Shown: piece after piece, positions 52,036-61,425 of the stretch
Numbering within the stretch: position 1 is the first letter of the stretch
Layout: the number at the start of each line of letters is the position of its first letter
DNA from: Luteimonas fraxinea
Lineage (GTDB): Bacteria > Pseudomonadota > Gammaproteobacteria > Xanthomonadales > Xanthomonadaceae
Assembly (NCBI RefSeq): GCF_021233355.1
Contig: NZ_CP089507.1
Span: 1,488,001-1,552,000, forward strand
Direction of reading: 5' to 3'
Length of the DNA: 64,000 nt
Notes under the pieces: generated by a model
What the model saw: the letters and a program-made list of their open reading frames with translations, nothing else
Databases searched by the model: none
Told to the model about the DNA's origin: nothing
Translations under genes and position numbers: made by a program

Positions 52036-54724
52036 CGGCTGGCGCCTCTTCGTCGTCGTCCTCGTCCACGCTGTTGCCGAACAGCTCCCGGTAAGCGACC
52101 AGATTTGCTGCGTAGGTCACTAGCTCTTCCTTCTGACCGGAAGGAAGATCGGGAAAGCTCAGACCATAGGCAGCGTGGATCGCCCCTGGCGTGTCAGGCT
52201 TGGTGTCTGGGTCACGATGGTGGACGCGCAGCAGGTGCAACATCAAAAGAGGCCGCGAACGCTGTGCGCGGTACGCCTTATCAGGGACATTGATGTCCGA
52301 GCCGTGAGCCTTGATTGCTTCTCTGATCTGAAGCGGGTTCAGTCCGACCTTCTCAGCTCCCCTAGACGCCACTCGACGCTTTGTTCCGGACACCAGAAGC
52401 GCGTTTCTCCGATCATGTACAAAACGCTTCTGCGCGCCAACCGCTATTCCATGAACATCCAGGACCTCATCGCCAATCGCTCGACTGCTTGAGTAAAGCG
52501 CGATGTCCCACTCTGCGAAACCACGCTTGCGGATGTAGTCCGAGAGCGGTGAGGCCTGCATCTCAAGCAAACCCGGATGCACCCCGAACGACGCGATGAA
52601 ATCGAGCACATGCTCTGTCGGGATGGAACGGAAAATCTGCGTCGGGAGAACTCGCTCCTCTCCTGTCGCCTCGGACGGACCAAGGCTCTGCGCAGCCCTC
52701 ACAACCCTTTCCAACGCAGCCATATTGCCAGTGCGTGATGACTCGGCCGACAGCAGCACCGATGTTTCGACCATCGAGTTGGCGAGCCCCACTTGTCGCA
52801 CCATGTCTTTCGCGGTGCGCATCTTGTCCTTGGCCGTGATCATCAAAGTGCCGGGATGACTGCGCACCGCAAAGCCAAAATCCATTGGCGTCAGACCATT
52901 GAGCTCCATTCGCCGGATTTCGTCTCGGAGTTCATCAGTTGCGCCCGCGATAAAGCCATACCAGTCACTGGCGTCCTCTCGCAGGAACAATCGGCAGAGA
53001 TCCCTGAAGCCGTCGCGGTAGCCAAACCACCGCCCCATCTGCAAAAGCGTGTCATACATCTGGGTGTTGCGAAGGAAATAGCTGACCGTCAACCCCTCCA
53101 GGGTAAAACCCCGGGAGAGCGAGTTGCCACCTACCGCTATTACATTGAGACCCGTTTCGGCGTGGGCTCTGTAATCTAGTTTGCCAGACTGTTTCGAGGC
53201 GTTGACCTGCACGACTGACATGCTGGCAGCTGCTCGATGCAGCTCACTCTGAATTGCAGCCCAAGCCTCGTCCGCATGGGCGTAATGCTTTTGCCATGTC
53301 TTGTGCAAGGAATGCATGGACGGGTCCCGCAACGCAATTTCGACCGGTAACGCGTAGCGGTTCTGGATCGATGCCTTCATACCGGTCAGATGCTGATCAA
53401 TCTCGCGCGCAACATCACCTTGGACGCATGTGAAGCGCGAAACATTGACCAGCATGGAGTGATGCTTGGCCCCCTGACCACGGAGGAACCGGATAGCTTT
53501 AGAAAGCACGAAGCAGTCGATCGCTTCGATGAGGGTTTCGTGCAACCCTTCGACGGTCCAGGTGATCTTGTGTGTCGTCGGAAGCCAGTCTTCGGTTCCT
53601 TCAAGGTCAACCGTCAACCAGTCCGCGTCGTCGGACAGAAAGTAGTCGTGCGCGCCAACATAGTTCGAAGGAGCGTCAAGCCCAACGATGAAGTCGCGAG
53701 GAAAAAGATCTTTTCCTTGGCCATCGGTCTCTTGATCAGGGTCAATGAAAATGTTGGCGAACGGTGTAGCCGTGTAACCAATATAGGCATTTCGCGCCGA
53801 GAGGTTCAAAAGCTCCCGAATCAGGCGATTGATGGTCCTCGGTGCCTCAGGATCCTTTGAGGTGTTGACGGATGCGTTGTCTGCCTCGTCATCGATGACG
53901 AGCATAGGCAGTGTCAACCCGCCACTTTCGGTGCTGGTCCCGCGGATCCAGTCGATGAGGTTCCGCAGGATCGCGGGGTTCTTCTTGATAACGAGGATAA
54001 CGGGCTCACGGCTGTTCTGGATCGGGATGCCTAGCCCTTCAGCTCTCGGCCTGCTGAAATCTGTTGCCCGGCTCGTGTAGGCGGTCGCGGTAAATCCCGG
54101 GGCAAGGCCACCGACTCCCACCTTGGCTGCGTTGGCCTGCTTAGAGAGTAATTGATCGCTGTCGCGCCCTACGAACCCAAAGTCGACCCGCTCCTGTGTT
54201 TGCGAGCGCAGGTTGTTGTGCACGCCCGCAATCAGGATGACGACGCGGTAACCGGCGTCCGCCGCCTTGTTGATGACGCCCAGGTAATTCGCAGTCTTTC
54301 CGCTCTGCACATGCCCGACGACCAGACCGCGTCGCGACCAAGCCCCCTCGATCTTCGGGTCGCCCGCCAGGTCTACGATCGTGTCTGTAATCTCGCTGAC
54401 CTTGTTGACCACCGGCTCGCCCAAGCCCTCAGCAATCAGGTAGCGGCGGTAGCGGTCCCAATAGCGAAACTCGATCTCGTGCTTTCTTGCACGCAACCAA
54501 GGCCGGTGACCAGTTGCTTGGATCGTGTGCGAGCTTCCGAGCACAACCTTGAACTCGCGCTCGATCTGCTGAGCTGCCTCGCGAATGTCATTTTGTGTGG
54601 GTGGAGGGCTCAGAAACGGAAGTGCGGCCAGCTCGCGCACACGATCTTGAATTTGTTCCGGGGTTTGCGCGGCTTGCTGCGCCATGGCGGTGCGTGCAAG
54701 GCCAAGAAGCTGCTCGTGAGGCAT
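52028..54724 (-). CDS. Z1-domain ATPase/helicase-like protein
   Basis: An 898-residue protein of the Z1 family of superfamily II-like ATPases. Walker A GHVQSGKT (137-144), Walker B LVIDDEADNAS, and the TATPF motif (GYTATPFANIF) are present. Later segments NVIAVGGNSLSRGFTLEGL and MGRWFGYRDG correspond to helicase motifs V and VI. It is expected to remodel or translocate DNA for the MORC-type ATPase and nuclease partners. ATG 54724 has AAGGACG eight bases upstream. The MORC-like gene ends 14 bases before it. Confidence 0.9.
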   Translation of the reverse strand: MPHEQLLGLARTAMAQQAAQTPEQIQDRVRELAALPFLSPPPTQNDIREAAQQIEREFKVVLGSSHTIQATGHRPWLRARKHEIEFRYWDRYRRYLIAEGLGEPVVNKVSEITDTIVDLAGDPKIEGAWSRRGLVVGHVQSGKTANYLGVINKAADAGYRVVILIAGVHNNLRSQTQERVDFGFVGRDSDQLLSKQANAAKVGVGGLAPGFTATAYTSRATDFSRPRAEGLGIPIQNSREPVILVIKKNPAILRNLIDWIRGTSTESGGLTLPMLVIDDEADNASVNTSKDPEAPRTINRLIRELLNLSARNAYIGYTATPFANIFIDPDQETDGQGKDLFPRDFIVGLDAPSNYVGAHDYFLSDDADWLTVDLEGTEDWLPTTHKITWTVEGLHETLIEAIDCFVLSKAIRFLRGQGAKHHSMLVNVSRFTCVQGDVAREIDQHLTGMKASIQNRYALPVEIALRDPSMHSLHKTWQKHYAHADEAWAAIQSELHRAAASMSVVQVNASKQSGKLDYRAHAETGLNVIAVGGNSLSRGFTLEGLTVSYFLRNTQMYDTLLQMGRWFGYRDGFRDLCRLFLREDASDWYGFIAGATDELRDEIRRMELNGLTPMDFGFAVRSHPGTLMITAKDKMRTAKDMVRQVGLANSMVETSVLLSAESSRTGNMAALERVVRAAQSLGPSEATGEERVLPTQIFRSIPTEHVLDFIASFGVHPGLLEMQASPLSDYIRKRGFAEWDIALYSSSRAIGDEVLDVHGIAVGAQKRFVHDRRNALLVSGTKRRVASRGAEKVGLNPLQIREAIKAHGSDINVPDKAYRAQRSRPLLMLHLLRVHHRDPDTKPDTPGAIHAAYGLSFPDLPSGQKEELVTYAANLVAYRELFGNSVDEDDDEEAPADA

Positions 54725-54738
54725 GAATCGTCCTTGTG

Positions 54739-56234
54739 TCAGGTCTCAATGCGTCGCAGTTGCTCAAGAACGGTGCGCGCGGTGGACTGGGCGGTAAAGA
54801 TCGGAGTGGCGAGAATTGCTTCTGCGACGGCTGCTGGCAGAGTGTCCTGCCCAGGCGCCATGGCCTCGACGAAGGCCGCAAGGAGCTGTTCAAGCTCGCT
54901 TGCGTCCATGTCCTGCTGGCGGACCGTTTCCGGACTGCCAGCTACATCAGCGAAAAGGGCTTCCAGCGGCAGCGTGGTTTCGATCGCAATGAGAAGCGGC
55001 TCAACGCTGGCTCGCGTACCAGCCGCCTTTTGCAACGACTCGATCAGCGGATGCTCACGACGCACCTCGTAACGCACAGCGCCGCGTTCCTCTACGCGCG
55101 CCCACATCGGCAGTCCTGCTGACGCCGCCTCCCGCACGCCGCGGTAGGTGTAGGGTCTCTTGGCTGCTTCTGTCATACGGCGGACAAGTGGCCGCAGTCG
55201 TTCACGGATGATGGACGGCGTACGCACGCGCGACTTGCGCACATCGATGCTCCACTGGGCATCAAGTGAAGTCGGCACATCAACTCGCACCCGCAACAGC
55301 TTTGTAAGTTCGGCTTTTCGGGCCAGTCCAAAAGCCAGGTGCCCCCGGCAATCAAGCGACGCGCTCGGTAGACATAGAGCCCCTGTGTCTGCACGAGGCT
55401 CTCACCAAGTTCAAGTTCGGCGAGCTGTGTCAAGGTCAATCGCTTCTGGTGGGGAAGCGTGAATGCCTGAACGACGACATCGCTTCCGCCGTGGCTCAGA
55501 ATTTCGACCTCGTGCGCCTCCGACTGGGGCTCGCCGAGGCGGGCGAATGGATCAAGAGCATCGACCGGCGCTTCGTTCACCGTCATCCGCACAGGAGACA
55601 CTCCATCGCGGGGCTCTGGCGCAATGAAGCGATGGAAGGTCAGGGCAAGATGCCGCTGTGCAGTGGCAAACATTTCGTTGAGAGCCGCATATGCGTGCTC
55701 GGGCCGAGAGCCTACGGCGTCGAGACGATCGAGCTTCTGCCAGAGCACGAGTGTCCCATCGCCTGCCATCTGGTCGATCATCGGTAGCGCAGCAATCTCG
55801 GCATCCCCGAGGCACTGGAGCAACCAATCATCGGTCTCTATAACCCGATCGAGGTCCCAGCGGCGAGCCGCCCAGACACCATCCACTCGCGAGGCCACCG
55901 TCAGGCGTCGGCACTGAGAGAACGAGGCAGTCTTCATGCCCAAGCCGAAGCGGCCCAGATCGCCAGCCTCACGGATCTCGCGAGGGCTGCGACTGCCATG
56001 GCGCATGGCGGCAGTCAGTTCAGCCGGCCTCATGCCTCGGCCGTTGTCCACAATGGCGAGAAACGGGCTTTCATCCGGATCGAGATCGTTGAGGATCCGG
56101 ATCTCAGTCGCGGCTGCTGAGATGCAGTTGTCGACGATATCAGCCAAGGCACTCTCAAAGGAGTAGCCGATGTCCCGCATTGACTCCAGCAACCTTGCTG
56201 CGCTCGGCCGCAGCGTCAGTTCACTGCCTTCCAT
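54739..56234 (-). pseudogene. MORC/MutL-like GHKL ATPase, apparently frameshifted
   Basis: From ATG 56234 the first ~305 residues are a GHKL ATPase: DIVDNCI with Asn36, DNGRGM (63-68), and GDLGRFGLGMKTASFSQ (92-108). At about 55327-55337, beside an AAAA/TTTT run, the frame changes; the rest (AELTKLLRVRVDVPTSLDAQ, then RRPYTYRG-like text and LEQLRRIET) lies in the neighbouring frame to 54739. One added base would give a single ~500-residue protein, the normal form in such restriction operons. Either the ATPase is truncated or the consensus lost a base. It is the first gene of the minus-strand operon. Confidence 0.82.
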
Positions 56235-56469
56235 AGTCCCCACCCACCTTGGTCCATCCGCTTTTCGGCTCGCAACACGCGCATGCAACTGTATTTTCTT
56301 CAGGGATCAGCTGCGGGAGGAGGCCAGCCGATCCGCCCTCCTTGTCGTAAACTGGCTTCCGTAAGCTACACGCTACCGCGGTCAATCGCACCGTGTAAAA
56401 ATCTTTGACATTGGCCTCTCGCGCCTGCGATCTTCCCGCGCCCAAGCGCCCCGATATTGGATTTGATCC
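56235..56469. promoter_or_regulatory. Divergent promoter region of the restriction-type locus
   Basis: A 235-base gap between the divergent MORC-like ATPase and methyltransferase genes. It must contain both promoters. No regulator gene of the controller (C) protein type is nearby, and no clear palindrome was found. Confidence 0.45.
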
Positions 56470-57990
56470 GTGCCTGCAATTCCCGTCGTAGACATTTTCG
56501 CGGGTGCCGGCGGCCTCGGCGAGGGCTTCGCTGCCTTCGGACGAGAGCGCTCGTCTAGAGCTTTCGATCTGATGGCGTCCGCGGAGATGGATGTCCACGC
56601 AGCGCAGACATTGCGAACTCGTGCTTTCTTCCGCCAGTTTCGGCCAGCAGAGGTGCCAGAGAGCTACTACCACTACGCAGCTGGACAGACGCCGCAGCCT
56701 TGGACTCAGGCAACCCGGTCCCAATGGGATGCCGCCTGTCATGAGGTCATGCAATTGAGGTTGGGCGATCCAGAGCACGACGAAATGCTGCGCGGACGTA
56801 TACGGACTGTTTCGGCCGAGGCCGAGCACCGCGGCACGCCGTGGGTGCTCGTGGGCGGCCCGCCGTGCCAGGCATTTTCCCTCATTGGGCGGGCGCGCAA
56901 CCGCGGGAAGGCGGGCTATGTGCCCGAAGACGATGAACGGCACTACCTCTACCAGCATTACCTGACTATCCTCGCCAAGTTCCGCCCTGCCGTTTTCGTA
57001 CTGGAAAATGTAAAGGGCATGCTGTCGTCCAAGTTGGCAGGACAGAGCGTCTTTAGCGAGATGTTCGAAGGCTTGCAGCGGCCGGGCGGCCCCCGCGGCC
57101 CCCGCTATCACATAGAGCCCCTTGTCCAGTCGCTCGGCGACGGCAGGAACTGGGAACCTCGTGATTTCGTTGTTCATGCCGAAGCACTCGGACTGCCGCA
57201 GGCGCGTCATCGCGTCATCCTGATCGGCGTCCTTGATGGTGCTGCGCGTCCAATTTCGGCACTTCAGCCGCAGCAAGAGCGCTATACGGTTGCCGACATG
57301 ACCAGCGGCTTGCCGCGCTTGAGGAGCAATCTGACCGATACGTCTTTTAACTCTTGGCCAAAGTTCTCGCACAAGTTACTGCGCAACTGCGCGAGCTACT
57401 CGCGATCGCTCCACAAGCCTACGGCCGAGCGTTTGAGGCAGCTTGCCGACGAGGCCCTGCAGGGCGACGACATTGGACCAGGCGAGCGCTGGCTGGAGGG
57501 CAAGACGAATTGCAAGATGCCCGCGCACTTGGAAAAATTCATTAGTGATCCACGCCTCAATGGCGTGATCAACCACCAAGCGCGCGCACACATGGCAAGC
57601 GACCTGATGCGCTACGGATTTGCAGCTGCGTTCACCGCAGAGAACGGTCGCTCACCACGAGGTTGCAACGAGTTTCCGAGCCAGCTTCATCCTATGCATC
57701 GCAGTTGGTTCGAGAACAATCGCTTCGTAGACCGTTTTAAGGTCCAGCGTAGCGACGCTCCGTCATCAACGGTGACCAGTCACATTGCCAAGGATGGGCA
57801 TTACTACATCCATCCGGATGCACTCCAGCTGCGAAGCCTCACTGTGCGCGAGGCAGCCCGTCTCCAGACCTTTCCCGACAACTACATCTTCGAGGGACCA
57901 GCAGGTAGCCAGCGGCGGCAGGTCGGTAACGCTGTGCCTCCGTGGCTGGGGCATCAGATCGCGGGCGTTGTCCAGGAGGCACTGTCGTAA
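56470..57990 (+). CDS. DNA (cytosine-5) methyltransferase
   Basis: A 506-residue C5 methyltransferase read from GTG 56470. Motif I is FAGAGGLGEG (10-19), motif IV GGPPCQAFS with catalytic Cys133, motif VI LENVKG, motif VIII QARHRV, and C-terminal motifs RLQTFPDNY and QVGNAVPP. The target-recognition region (~210-420) is long and gives no hint of the site. It should methylate host DNA to protect it from the operon on the other strand. It is convergent with vsr, 13 bases away. Confidence 0.93.
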   Translation: MPAIPVVDIFAGAGGLGEGFAAFGRERSSRAFDLMASAEMDVHAAQTLRTRAFFRQFRPAEVPESYYHYAAGQTPQPWTQATRSQWDAACHEVMQLRLGDPEHDEMLRGRIRTVSAEAEHRGTPWVLVGGPPCQAFSLIGRARNRGKAGYVPEDDERHYLYQHYLTILAKFRPAVFVLENVKGMLSSKLAGQSVFSEMFEGLQRPGGPRGPRYHIEPLVQSLGDGRNWEPRDFVVHAEALGLPQARHRVILIGVLDGAARPISALQPQQERYTVADMTSGLPRLRSNLTDTSFNSWPKFSHKLLRNCASYSRSLHKPTAERLRQLADEALQGDDIGPGERWLEGKTNCKMPAHLEKFISDPRLNGVINHQARAHMASDLMRYGFAAAFTAENGRSPRGCNEFPSQLHPMHRSWFENNRFVDRFKVQRSDAPSSTVTSHIAKDGHYYIHPDALQLRSLTVREAARLQTFPDNYIFEGPAGSQRRQVGNAVPPWLGHQIAGVVQEALS

Positions 57991-58003
57991 GCCGCCGCTG
58001 GCG

Positions 58004-58447
58004 CTAACCCGGTCCGAGTTCCAGCTTCTGCTGTGCGGACCGAATGAATGAGGATAGGCGACTAAGCGTTACCTCTGGCTCCTTGCGTAGTGCGCACTCC
58101 CAGATCACTGCTATGCGCCAACCTGCTTTTTCCAGTTTGCCTATTGCCTCATGGTCGCGCTCAGAGTTTCGCCTGATCTTGCCTTCCCAGAATTCGGGTC
58201 GCGTTTTAGGCAGGCGAAAGTAAGAACATCCTTGATGACCGTGCCAGAAACACCCGTGGGCGAACACAACTACATTCCATCGCGGCAGAACAATGTCGGG
58301 ACGGCCAGGCAGATCGCGTCGGAACAATCGAAAGCGAAATCCGTCTGCGTGCAGCCAACGCCGGATGGTCAACTCTGGCCTCGTATTCTTTCCCCGAATC
58401 CCCGCCATCATGCGCGAGCGGGTCTCTGGACTTATTTTCTCAGTCAT
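58004..58447 (-). CDS. vsr: Very short patch repair endonuclease
   Basis: A 147-residue Vsr endonuclease from ATG 58447. It has RMMAGIRGKNTRPEL, the catalytic Asp in GRPDIVLP, and FAHGCFWHGHQGC with the metal-site His residues. Vsr nicks T:G mismatches that arise when 5-methylcytosine deaminates, so it repairs the side effect of the neighbouring methyltransferase. Upstream in-frame codons to 58480 are possible but the family begins close to this Met. Confidence 0.93.
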   Translation of the reverse strand: MTEKISPETRSRMMAGIRGKNTRPELTIRRWLHADGFRFRLFRRDLPGRPDIVLPRWNVVVFAHGCFWHGHQGCSYFRLPKTRPEFWEGKIRRNSERDHEAIGKLEKAGWRIAVIWECALRKEPEVTLSRLSSFIRSAQQKLELGPG

Positions 58448-58781
58448 GTACGCGCCTGAAAGAGTGCGATGCAGCGACACGCTTGTTTATGACGATCAAT
58501 AGCATTGCGCATCTTTGGTACGACCTGACCACAAAGGTATCGCAGCAGATCATCGAAGTGAGGTGCCCATGGAACGGATCAAGATCGCACCCTGACGTCA
58601 TCTTCAGCGAGCGCGTCGTTGGTCGATAATCGAATCCGTCACTTTGCGCTCTTACGCACGCGAAACTAGCATCTTAAGCTTCCCGACCTTACTCAAATTT
58701 TGACTACTGACGGGAGCTCAAAGTTAACCTGGCACCGTTAGCTACATGAAGATGGTTGGTGTGACGACCGCAGAAAAGCGC
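58448..58781. other. Stretch without a gene
   Basis: About 330 bases; base composition falls toward 50% GC here, marking the start of the AT-richer HEPN segment. It should hold the vsr promoter. Nothing else was recognised. Confidence 0.4.
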
Positions 58782-59171
58782 TCAGCGTTGATGTCCCGAG
58801 TCAGCTGAAATAATACCGCGCCCGGCTTCGAGCTCCGAAGTCCGCTTTGGCGACAGGGGCTCAGGTATCGATTGCATAGCTGCAAACCTCTTGGCAATCC
58901 TGACTTGCTCTTTCTTGGTAGAAAGGTCGCCGTTTTTGTATACGGTTGCTCTGACATCTACATGAAAGATGCCCGCGCTTACGACTCCCAGTGACTCGGC
59001 GATAATTTTTGGGATGCAAAGTTGCAACTCAACCACGAAAGGGACGCGCATGCTACGCACGCATTCATCGAACTGGAATGGCGAATTGTTGTTTGGAAAT
59101 GCGCAGTAAGTGCGTCCGTCGAAGCGGCTGCAAACGAGATAGTGCAATGGATCGACACAAGCACTGTTCAC
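58782..59171 (-). CDS. Possible hypothetical protein
   Basis: A 129-codon frame from a GTG at 59171. The central part (VPFVVELQLCIPKIIAESLG, VDVRATVYKNGDLSTKKEQV) has strand/helix character and plausible composition, but there is no clear ribosome site and no family match. It lies between vsr and the HEPN gene in the same orientation as the latter. It may be a third member of that unit or chance. Confidence 0.35.
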   Translation of the reverse strand: MNSACVDPLHYLVCSRFDGRTYCAFPNNNSPFQFDECVRSMRVPFVVELQLCIPKIIAESLGVVSAGIFHVDVRATVYKNGDLSTKKEQVRIAKRFAAMQSIPEPLSPKRTSELEAGRGIISADSGHQR

Positions 59172-59336
59172 ATCTCAATCGAAGCAATAGATCGACCTCG
59201 TAATATCTACTAGCACCGACCAGCGCGAGGCGCCAGCTTAGCGGTAAACTCAGTATCAAAAATTATAAAACCTAGTTAGCGCGTGAAATTCAATTCCTCT
59301 CACAGCGTAATTATCCAAGGCGGCCGTGCTCTGAAG

Positions 59337-60239
59337 CTACTCCCGCCTCATCTCAAAAACAATTATGTCGTGAAAGATTACCGAAATGTAAGTTATTAAC
59401 GGCCTCGACAGAACCTGAAAGAATGTCTCCGCGTCGACAATTCCCGATTGCTTTATGTTGTCGCCGCGTCCACTCATCTGATGAAAGTACCTATTTCTAG
59501 TGCTCAACAAAAGCGAATGCAGGTCTGAAAACTTTACCGATATCCTCTCGTTCTCTATTGTGCTTACTGTTACATCGTCTTCATTCCACTTTAGCAAATG
59601 ATTTTTTACCAAGCTGAACTGTTTGCGCCTGATGTCTTCAGAACCGATAAAGTTGAAATCCAGCGTCGCATTTCGTTCGTCTTCAGAGTAGAAAGCTTGC
59701 AAGAAGTTTTTGAAAAATGCCAATTCCCCAGCAGAGGATCCATCCGCCTTCTTATCTGAAATCCAATCCTTGAGCTTGCCGAATGATCCTATGTAGTCAC
59801 TGGTTTTGGATGCGTAGATCAATGGAAAGGCATATGAAATTCTTTCGTATGCTCTATAAGCGTGAAGAAACGACAAAACCCCGAGTCGCTGCTCTGCTGC
59901 ACTACAAGCCACTGACATCTCGTCAAGGAAATCGCGATAGAAAACCCTATTTCTAGAAGGGGACCCCATAAAATGGTTCTGATAGTCAACGGACGACAAC
60001 CCCTCCTGATAATGATCCAAGAAAGAGAGATCAACCCGCTCATTCTTTATCTCTGGCGACTCTAAGAAATTCGTCTCAACCGCTACCCTCACCCCCGTAT
60101 GAGTGTTGGTTACCTCACAGGTACCGAGAAGCAGTCTGATGCATGCAGCTTCGGGCCGGATTTCTGGAGAGAACTCAAACTGCGTCAGACCTTGAGCTGA
60201 AAAATTCTCACGATCTTCAAGAATGATGCTCATCGACAT
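59337..60239 (-). CDS. HEPN-like protein, putative RNase toxin/effector
   Basis: A 300-residue mostly helical protein. Near the C-terminus R248-N-R-Y-F-H253 (LLSTRNRYFHQMSG) fits the Rx4-6H active-site motif of HEPN ribonucleases, set between helices as expected. The N-terminal ~110 residues are of unknown fold (ENFSAQGLTQFEFSPEI). Its start (ATG 60239) overlaps the stop of the upstream gene by one base (TAATG), implying coupled translation at fixed ratio. Base composition is near 45% GC, far below the chromosome, so it is recently acquired. HEPN proteins paired with DUF262/DGQHR-like partners occur in defence loci. Function as RNase is inference. Confidence 0.65.
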   Translation of the reverse strand: MSMSIILEDRENFSAQGLTQFEFSPEIRPEAACIRLLLGTCEVTNTHTGVRVAVETNFLESPEIKNERVDLSFLDHYQEGLSSVDYQNHFMGSPSRNRVFYRDFLDEMSVACSAAEQRLGVLSFLHAYRAYERISYAFPLIYASKTSDYIGSFGKLKDWISDKKADGSSAGELAFFKNFLQAFYSEDERNATLDFNFIGSEDIRRKQFSLVKNHLLKWNEDDVTVSTIENERISVKFSDLHSLLLSTRNRYFHQMSGRGDNIKQSGIVDAETFFQVLSRPLITYISVIFHDIIVFEMRRE

Positions 60240-61258
60240 TATGTTGCCGTCTCGTCGTTGCACCATTCAATAAGATTGCCCACGCTGAATTTTTTAAGGA
60301 CGTTGATTGACTTTATGTATTTGAAGGAAAGCTCTCTTCTGTACTTTCCTAAGTTGACCTTCGATGCATTGATTGCTTTGAATGCTTCATCGAATTTCTC
60401 GCAAAGCGTTCCAAACTCTTCTGCGTTTGTTCCCTGAAGCTCATCATAAGAGTGCTTAACACCCACACAGAATCCAACGATATTGTTCTGTGCTTTTAGC
60501 CAGTTTTTGGCGGGCGCGTTTTCAGCGAACCGATCAATCATCTCTAGGACAGACTGAAACTGGACGCCCTCAACGGGACCAGCCTGCATTATTTTTGAGA
60601 TGATTAATTCATCCATCTTCTCCGCGATAATCCGGTTATTATCGTTGTGCAAATTTTCGGTTAAGAAAGCCAGATAACCTTTGGATATGTCACCAAGATT
60701 GAAGGCTCCTCGGACGACGCGCTCCGATCTTTCCTTTTCAGTCTGAACGTCTACGCTGAGCTCACGAAAATCAAATAGCTCTTGCGTAAGAACCTCGATC
60801 TGATGCCTTGGGCTCATTGGCTTCTGGCCGTTGTTCAAAGTGATCATTCGATATAGAAGCATATCCTTTTTGTCTGCAATAACTATCGAGACATAAAGGC
60901 GACGTTCTCCGTCAAAACCTGGGTCTTCACTCACGGCCTTCAGGTTATTAAGCCGCTGCATTCCGTCTAAGATGTATCCGTTTGCTAGATTTTCGTTTAT
61001 ATAGCTTTTGAAATCAAAATCTAAAGAGAATTTGTCTTCGGGATCAACGATAGCCACCGTTATTGGCGGCATTATGCATCCGCCAAGGATGTCGCGACGC
61101 AGTCGCTCGTAGAATGCAGGGCTTTGTATCTTCCTTTGGGCTTCAAACCTGTCCACCAGAGGAAAAAGGACTTGTAGTGCATGCCGATAGTCACAACACC
61201 CCGTGAGCACCCAACTAGAAATCACTTCGTCTTTATCAATGCTGCTGATTTCAATCAT
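60239..61258 (-). CDS. DGQR-motif protein (DUF262/DGQHR/ParB-like) partner of the HEPN gene
   Basis: A 339-residue protein from ATG 61258. The segment GYILDGMQRLNNLKAVSED contains DGMQR (98-102), matching the DGQHR/DGQQR signature of the DUF262 and DGQHR domains (ParB/Srx-like fold, nucleotide-dependent nucleases or sensors in defence systems). Conserved-looking features follow: RMITLNNGQKPMSPRHQIEV. Codon use is AT-rich as in the HEPN gene. It is first in the two-gene unit and may sense invading nucleic acid or restrain the HEPN effector. Confidence 0.65.
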   Translation of the reverse strand: MIEISSIDKDEVISSWVLTGCCDYRHALQVLFPLVDRFEAQRKIQSPAFYERLRRDILGGCIMPPITVAIVDPEDKFSLDFDFKSYINENLANGYILDGMQRLNNLKAVSEDPGFDGERRLYVSIVIADKKDMLLYRMITLNNGQKPMSPRHQIEVLTQELFDFRELSVDVQTEKERSERVVRGAFNLGDISKGYLAFLTENLHNDNNRIIAEKMDELIISKIMQAGPVEGVQFQSVLEMIDRFAENAPAKNWLKAQNNIVGFCVGVKHSYDELQGTNAEEFGTLCEKFDEAFKAINASKVNLGKYRRELSFKYIKSINVLKKFSVGNLIEWCNDETAT

Positions 61259-61370
61259 TTGAATCACCAATTAAATAGGTGGCTTGCCCTCTAGGCCTAA
61301 GCCATGCAGCGCCGAACTTTCAGAAGGCCGCCGTTCTAGAGGCTAACGTGTTAGGCGAACCATAATGCAA

Positions 61371-61405
61371 AACAAAGAAAAAAAAGGGCGGCAAGAGCCG
61401 CCCTT
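61371..61405 (-). terminator. Rho-independent terminator of aceE
   Basis: A 9-bp stem AAGGGCGGC / GCCGCCCTT with loop AAGA, followed on the minus strand by a long T-rich tract (complement of the A run at 61371-61385). It lies 21 bases after the aceE stop. Confidence 0.85.
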
Positions 61406-61425
61406 CAAACGCTTAACCTAAGACC

